DNA of 15,135 nucleotides from Setaria digitata (taxonomy: Eukaryota; Nematoda; Chromadorea; Rhabditida; Setariidae). The notes beneath the pieces are model-generated. The model was not told the DNA's origin and ran no database searches. It saw only the letters and a list, made by a program, of their open reading frames with translations. Of this stretch, positions 7,508 to 15,135 are shown piece after piece (within the stretch, counting starts at the first letter, position 1; each line of letters starts with the position of its first letter). A program made the translations under genes and the position numbers. The stretch is from positions 1-15,135 of the forward strand of contig RCAB01000864.1 of NCBI GenBank assembly GCA_003640385.1, written 5' to 3'.

Positions 7508-8611
7508 GAGAAGCACAGTTGGCACGTCTCTTTTGGGTTTATCATTTTTCATAATCGTTATTGTTTTTAAGGAAGTTATAAATTTTCGATGTTTCTGCTT
7601 TAAAATTATGATTACATTAGTCATTCAACACTTTCTGTTTCCTAGAAATGTTCCACTTTTCTTGTATTTTGTTTATGTTGTTGTCTTTCGCTGCATTTAA
7701 TTGGACTTTTGAATTTACTTTAGGCTAGTTCTTTTCCCTTAGATTGTTTGGAATCTTCAGCTGGTTATATTTTTCGATAGTGAGCTAAGTGTAGAACTTT
7801 TTTTTGCTATTAAATGATATTAGGTCTTTTTTTTTTCTTTTTTAATAGTTCAAGAATATCTTTTGGTATTTGTTGTCTGAAAAAAAAAGCCTAATTTCTG
7901 TTTTTTGTTGCTTCTTGAATACTGTTTTTCAATTTTGTTCTTATCACTCATCACTCTCACATCATTATTAAAATTTGTTTCTCTCTTTTGTTTTGATTAT
8001 CATTAAAGTTGTTTCGACCATTTCATTAATGTTTCTTGCAATGACGAGCAGCATGATGAATTTCGATTCAATTCAAGATTAACACTGGAATGCGAATGTT
8101 TTGTTTTAATGGTTCGTGTTTTTCTTTTTAATTTTAATTTTTTTTAATTGTTTAGACTAGTAAACTGAGGCCACTTCTGTGTAGAAGTCGTAAACCACCA
8201 ACTTGGTAAAAAATTAGTCATCCTTCAATATATCATTGAGGAATAATGCTGGACAATAATGAGATTTGGCTTCAGGGAAAAAGTTCATTGTAGATTGAAG
8301 TTTAAAACAAATTAAGGTGGAGATATGATATGTGCGCTGCGAAGATCATTGCTATCAGGTCGTCTTTCAGTCAGTTAATTATTCAGATTCAGTTTCACAG
8401 TTCTCTTTTCTTATTATTCCTTTTTGATGTTTTGAAATATTTCTTCTCCTTTTTTTAAGAAATACTTTATGTATTGTTTACTTTTTATAATTTGTCCAAG
8501 TGGTGCTGTTACTAGTTGAGGTTCTCCATTTTTTCAATGTGCATAGTTGATTGCTCGTTGGATTGTTGAATTTTTGGTAAAATAGAGTTTTGAGTTACAT
8601 TTTCGCGAATA

Positions 8612-8630
8612 TCTTGACATCAGGTCAAGA
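8612..8630. repeat. Perfect 7-bp hairpin
   Basis: TCTTGAC and GTCAAGA flank a 5-nt loop. TTCTTGACGCTAG follows at once, and GCTAGTAAA occurs twice just downstream. No function assigned. Confidence 0.55.
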
Positions 8631-8734
8631 ATCTTCTTGACGCTAGTAAAGTTATGCTAGTAAATTTCAAAAACAGCAGCAGAAGGAAAATTGCTGACAA
8701 ATGAAAATTAGAGGAAGCAAAAAGAAAAGTAGAA

Positions 8735-8810
8735 GCAGGTTATCCCGTGATATTTGATGCTTCAATTCAGGGACTGTATCGATGAAATTAGATATCGCGG
8801 GTTCACCTGC
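8735..8810 (+). ncRNA. Candidate microRNA precursor hairpin
   Basis: The arms 8735-8758 and 8787-8810 pair over 24 positions with only two mismatches (8741/8804 and 8743/8802). The stem includes a run CCCG/CGGG and GATAT/ATATC. Three of the pairs are T-G, which are stable only if the + strand is transcribed. A 28-nt apical part (8759-8786) can form a few more pairs (8762-8763 with 8781-8782). Stem length and loop size fit a pre-miRNA in intergenic DNA. Neither arm matches a microRNA family I recognise. A chance inverted repeat or relic of a mobile element is the alternative. Confidence 0.5.
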
Positions 8811-9333
8811 ATACATATATATTTTGTCTGCTGCCTGATTATGCTACTTTTCGTTTTAAGAACTTTTGTTTTTTTTTGGGTCATTTCATTTCTCTTAAAT
8901 ATCAATTTAATAGAGAAACCAAATTTTTAATATTTATGTTGTGCTCATGAATAGTTTTCGCAGTTTGATTTTCTCATTAGCTAACAAAATGTCTTTTGAA
9001 TTTTCTAGTAAGTTTTACTGTTGGAGTGTGCTTGGGTATTGAGGGAGTTTAGGCTGACTTGAAGCTCTTCCATTTCGAAATATTCCAGCTGAGTACGCAT
9101 TTGTTTCAGTTATTTCGAAACATTGACTAATAAGATTCAAATAGTTAAATACTTTTTACTCATCCATCATCTGTTCTTAACGGTAGCATACTTGCTCATT
9201 TTCACATTTTTCTTGCGCACTTCAGTGTAATCATATGCTTCCATTTCATTTGTAATTTTTGTGAACAAGCTCTTCTCAGGCTTAGTTTTGCATGGCTATT
9301 TGGTTAATTGTTTAATCGATCTGTCTTTTCCAA

Positions 9334-9357
9334 ACTGGAAGATCAGATTCTTCCAGT
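9334..9357. repeat. Perfect 9-bp hairpin
   Basis: ACTGGAAGA and TCTTCCAGT flank the 6-nt loop TCAGAT. It lies about 600 bp before the complex I gene. No T run follows on the + strand beyond CCCTTTTC. Confidence 0.55.
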
Positions 9358-9940
9358 ACTTCCCTTTTCATTTGCTAATTTTAATTTGTTTTTTCATTAA
9401 AATACTGTTGCTACTGTTTGTATTTATTTACTGAAGGGAAACAAGTTTGGGAGAAATAAGTCACTCAGTAAAGATAAGAAAGTGAATCTCTTCTTTAGTT
9501 ACTTTTCTTATTCCCTTAATATTATTGTCTGTTGATAGTGTTTTTTCTTTGTTTTTTTTTTTACTATCTGCTTTCAATTTCTTCTTTGCCATATGCGCTA
9601 CATAGTATTTCTGCAATAAAAGTTTCTTTCATAAGTGGTTTTCATCCATATCCATTTTGTAAGAAAAGTTACTGTAGGCTTCTTTCATAAAGTATCTTTG
9701 TGATTAAAAGTTTGGCTGTTTGCTGCGAATTTAATTCAGTTAGGAATTTCCATTTTCATAAGATGCGGCTAAAACAAAAGAAATCATCAGGGATGTTTGC
9801 TTATTATTATATAGAATAATTTTGATAATCTCTTAAAAACATTCACATTTTCATCAAAGTGGTTTATCACAGTTAGGGTGACGAGTTCTTTGTTTCTAAG
9901 CAAAAACATATCTTTAACCATTTTAATAAAGCATTTAAAT

Positions 9941-9948
9941 TATTTTAG
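9941..9948 (+). promoter_or_regulatory. Probable spliced-leader acceptor
   Basis: TATTTTAG lies 14 nt before the first ATG of the complex I gene, with no upstream coding exon in phase. In nematodes such a site directly before the start codon is typical of SL trans-splicing. It could also be the 3' end of a 5'-UTR intron. Confidence 0.55.
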
Positions 9949-9962
9949 TCTTGCTGGGTGGA

Positions 9963-12454
<2,492 letters not shown>

Positions 12455-12562
12455 AATTTCCAAATAGTTTCTCTATTGCATGATTGTATATATTAGTTTT
12501 TTATAGTAAGGGGATTAAAATTTTGTTTTACTTGGGTACTGGATTGTAGATTTTGTAGGTGT

Positions 12563-12568
12563 AATAAA
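12563..12568 (+). terminator. Polyadenylation signal of NDUFV2
   Basis: AATAAA 109 nt after the stop codon, in a T-rich 3' UTR. This is the first canonical hexamer after the gene. Confidence 0.65.
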
Positions 12569-12719
12569 TGATATTTGCTTATAAATAATAATTGTAATTA
12601 ATGTTTGCATTCCATTTTGTTACTAATGCATCTTTCCTGATTGAGAGGTCTTGAAATTTACTTATGCCTAGAAAAAAGAAAATTGACAGCAGTTAAAGAG
12701 TTATTGAGAAGCAGCGTAA

Positions 12720-12741
12720 TACACGCCGGATTTGGCGTGTA
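12720..12741. repeat. GC-rich perfect 8-bp hairpin
   Basis: TACACGCC and GGCGTGTA flank the loop GGATTT. It is a GC-rich island in AT-rich DNA, 150 nt past the NDUFV2 polyadenylation signal. Confidence 0.7.
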
Positions 12742-13766
12742 CTCTATAACAGGTTTACATTGGTAAATTCAAGTTAAACCCTTCAATTTGTTGACTTGTT
12801 TATTCTAAGGATATTTGTGGAAATGTAATGGAGTGGAGTGTATAGGTTCAACAGCAAAATACTGTGTCTTTCATCCCTTGCAAGAATAGATTTTCGATTT
12901 TAGGGTCAAACAAAAGGGTAAAATAAATGAATATAATTCAGAAACATCAATAAACAGAACAACGACATTATCTTAACCTGTTTATTCGTAAGAGTCCATC
13001 ACTTCCATTATAAAGAAAATTGGACATGTTGAAACACTCTTCGGAGTAACAGATGAACTAATTCGAAATGTCTCTGTCAAATTAATTCTCCACGTTTTCG
13101 GAGTACAATTTGATTGAGGGGAGAGCTGATAGAATGGATCAAACAGGAAATGCGGTGGATATATATGAATTACTTGAATAGTTTCAAGTAATGAAATTAG
13201 ATGAGTTATAAATATGTTGAGGGATATTTTTTTGGTCATTATTTACAAGCTTGTTCACTTCACACAAGCAAAGGTACAATTCTTGCGAGAGAGAAAGATC
13301 GTATGTAACATTTGTAGAGATTTCGTGTTAAAAAATAAGATTCATGTCTTAGTTAACTCTCTCATTACTATATTGTCAGACGTACTAACCTAATTATCAT
13401 TAAATTGTAGTAAGAAATATCAGCGAGGAATAAAGAAACAGTCACACTGACAAATTTTATTTTTTCATGAAAACAGTAAACCTGCATATGTTGATAAAAG
13501 AATAAATTTTCTATTTGGTGCTTATTAGACGAACGGTAAGGCTGAAACTACTGGAACGGATTTAGCAGATGTGGGAATTATCTCTCGATTTCATCGAAAT
13601 ATCTGAATTTAAAAGAAAAGCTTTTTTTGAAATAGAGATGGGATTCCTTTACAGATGATTCTTGTTGGCCTACATTGTGCATGTGATTTATATCATAGCC
13701 AATAAATAATATGGAAACAGGAATGTTGTCTTGATTAGATTGCATGACACACTTTCTGCTGATATG

Positions 13767-13778
13767 GATCATATGATC
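13767..13778. repeat. 12-bp perfect palindrome
   Basis: GATCATATGATC, with another GATC-like CGATCA motif 11 nt downstream. No function assigned. Confidence 0.5.
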
Positions 13779-13805
13779 TCATCGATCATTTAATCGCTTC
13801 AAACG

Positions 13806-14065
13806 TTTTTTTTTTTTTTTAATTAATTATAATTTTCAACTTTTCTTCATTTTTATTATTAATTTTTAAATGTAATTTTTGCAGTTTCTTCCTGTTTTTA
13901 AAACCTAATTTTCCTATCTTTTTTTCCCACTTTCTATTTAATTTCTAAATATAATTTCCTTCTTTCAATTTTATTTTTAATTCTGAAATATAATTTGTAC
14001 TTTTTCCATTTTATTTTATGGCTTTTTAAATATAATTTTTGCCTTTCTATTTCCCCGCTTAATTC
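13806..14065. repeat. Degenerate minisatellite, about 40-bp period
   Basis: After a long T run, a motif close to AAATATAATTT followed by a pyrimidine-rich block recurs starting near 13826, 13868, 13901, 13947, 13986 and 14028 (spacings 42, 33, 46, 39, 42). The units from 13947 on are the most alike. Low complexity makes the early unit borders uncertain. Confidence 0.5.
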
Positions 14066-14597
14066 TCTTTCACATTATGTATTAAATGAAAAGTCACGGT
14101 AACATTTCTTCATCAGTCAATTAAAGCAAGAAAAAAGAAACAGGAAAAAAAAAAAGACATCCTGATAAATTTAATTAATATATGATAAATTAAGAAAAAA
14201 ATACTTTTTATTCTACAGGAAATCTTTTTGATGAGGGAGCTTTTTCCACTTAATTATTTTCATCGAACGATCAATTAATTATTTTGATAACAATAACAGG
14301 CATACTTTTTTTTATTTCCGATAAGAAACTTTCAGTTCAGGAATCTCTATGCCCTGAATTTCTTTTTTTGAAGCCCTCTATAATTCTCTCATTACTGATT
14401 CATTTTTTCTTTTTTTTCATTACGAAAGACAAAGAAACAGTACGTTAAGAAGTAATTCAATTATTAATGTAAGAATTTGTAGCTTGGATCGACTTCTTAA
14501 AAGTTTACTCTTTCTTCTCGAGCATGTCCAGATGGAAAGGGGAGAATGAAGAAAAATGAACAAAAAGCAAGAAATGAAGGTATCAGAAACGAAAGTT

Positions 14598-14612
14598 AGA
14601 TGAAATTCATCT
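14598..14612. repeat. 15-bp palindrome
   Basis: AGATGAA-A-TTCATCT, 7-bp arms around one base, followed directly by CTCGAG. No function assigned. Confidence 0.5.
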
Positions 14613-14932
14613 CGAGAAATGCGATGATGTCAGCAGGGAAAGAAACAAGTTCTCTTATCGTTCTCTTTCTTCATCAAAATTTCGGACATTCAAAGAAATG
14701 AATAAATGAAAATGATTGCGTTGTTCAACAAAAGAAAAATATTTGTCAATCAAGAATTTTCATTTTTATCAATATTTTTGAAAACGGAAGAATGGGAAAG
14801 AAGTGAAATGAAAAAAAAAACAAAGAATGAAATTCATGACTTCGATTCTTCTCCTTGCATTGACATTAAATGTGATTAGATAAATGTGACGATAATTTTT
14901 TTAGTTTTGTTTTGTTAGGGTGTGATTACGCT

Positions 14933-15016
14933 ATGAATTTTATTGTTATTATTGTTGCTGTTCTTATCGCTATTGTTGTTATACTATTAATGTTGTTGCA
15001 TTCAATTTCGTCATAA
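14933..15016 (+). CDS. Possible 27-residue hydrophobic microprotein
   Basis: ATG to TAA, 28 codons: begins MNFIVIIVAVLIAIVV, continues ILLMLLH and ends SISS. It would be a single membrane helix with almost no polar residues. The frame lies on imperfect GTT/ATT triplets, which encode Val/Ile in this frame, so the hydrophobicity may be only a by-product of a microsatellite. No homologue recognised. Confidence 0.2.
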   Translation: MNFIVIIVAVLIAIVVILLMLLHSISS

Positions 15017-15135
15017 AAAGTATGAACAAAAAGTAATTATTTTTGAAAATATTTTGAAATCAAATTTGTTTCATCCATGAATGATAATTCAGTGCATTCC
15101 ATTTTTTATTGACTTGATTAAATGACGAAATCATT

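Larger units (their letters stand above)
7508..9947. other. Long intergenic region, T-rich
   Basis: About 2.4 kb with many T runs and clearly more T than A on the + strand. No exon chain with consistent phase was found on either strand. Possible polyadenylation signal for the receptor gene: ATTAAA at 7809-7814. The region holds the microRNA-like hairpin at 8735-8810 and perfect short hairpins at 8612-8630 and 9334-9357. Confidence 0.6.
12569..15135. other. Region without recognised gene
   Basis: Two minus-strand frames (12982-13239, 85 codons; 13578-13772, 64 codons) resemble no family and lack splice partners that I can see. Composition changes from mixed AT (to about 13800), to T-rich (13806-14060), to purine-rich on the + strand (14100-14830). 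The individual repeats and the small ORF are listed separately. Confidence 0.55.

Noticed and set aside
7508..9947. Search for tRNA, rRNA, SL RNA or transposon ends in the long gap.
   Set aside because: I saw no tRNA-like A and B boxes, no spliced-leader sequence, no terminal inverted repeats with target duplications and no transposase-like frame.
12982..13239. 85-codon minus-strand frame.
   Set aside because: Plausible composition in its second half, but no recognisable domain and no neighbouring exons. A database search giving a nematode hit would reverse this.
13578..13772. 64-codon minus-strand frame.
   Set aside because: No similarity to anything known and no supporting splice structure; consistent with chance in AT-rich DNA.

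Overview
The window is AT-rich eukaryotic DNA with many short exons separated by GT-AG introns (acceptors mostly TTTTAG or TTTCAG), T-rich introns and long non-coding stretches. A 2Fe-2S subunit of respiratory complex I with a clear mitochondrial leader, together with a probable spliced-leader acceptor 14 nt before its start codon, suggests a nematode. Base composition and intron sizes look most like a filarial worm (inference; the species cannot be read from the sequence). Both recognisable genes lie on the + strand.

Left part (1-7507): after an (AT)n array comes a 557-bp tandem duplication, then a long split gene. Fifteen visible exons join with matching reading phase at every junction and give about 831 residues, 5'-incomplete. 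The product is a Frizzled/Smoothened-class seven-helix receptor: the end of a cysteine-rich domain, a Cys hinge, seven membrane segments with the family's extracellular cysteines, and a long cytoplasmic tail with a helical Arg/Glu-rich section and an acidic Ser-rich end. Several details (WPxFxxC in the CRD, CxxNxTI in extracellular loop 3, no KTxxxW motif after helix 7, a tail of about 300 residues) favour Smoothened over Frizzled. C. elegans is known to lack Smoothened, so this is the most notable gene here. The tandem duplication carries the exon encoding the end of its CRD (two identical copies) and leaves two broken copies of the following hinge exon.

Middle (7508-9947): about 2.4 kb of T-rich DNA without a gene I can support. 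It contains one strong candidate microRNA precursor hairpin (8735-8810) and two shorter perfect hairpins.

Right part (9963-12454): a complete six-exon gene for the 24-kDa subunit of mitochondrial complex I (NDUFV2, 236 residues) with all four cluster-binding cysteines. Its fourth intron has a striking G-rich, quadruplex-like tract. A polyadenylation signal follows at 12563.

End (12455-15135): no gene recognised. It holds an 8-bp GC-rich hairpin, a degenerate minisatellite of about 40 bp period, a few palindromes and a 27-codon all-hydrophobic small ORF built on GTT/ATT triplets.

The two genes show no functional link and are too far apart to suggest an operon.
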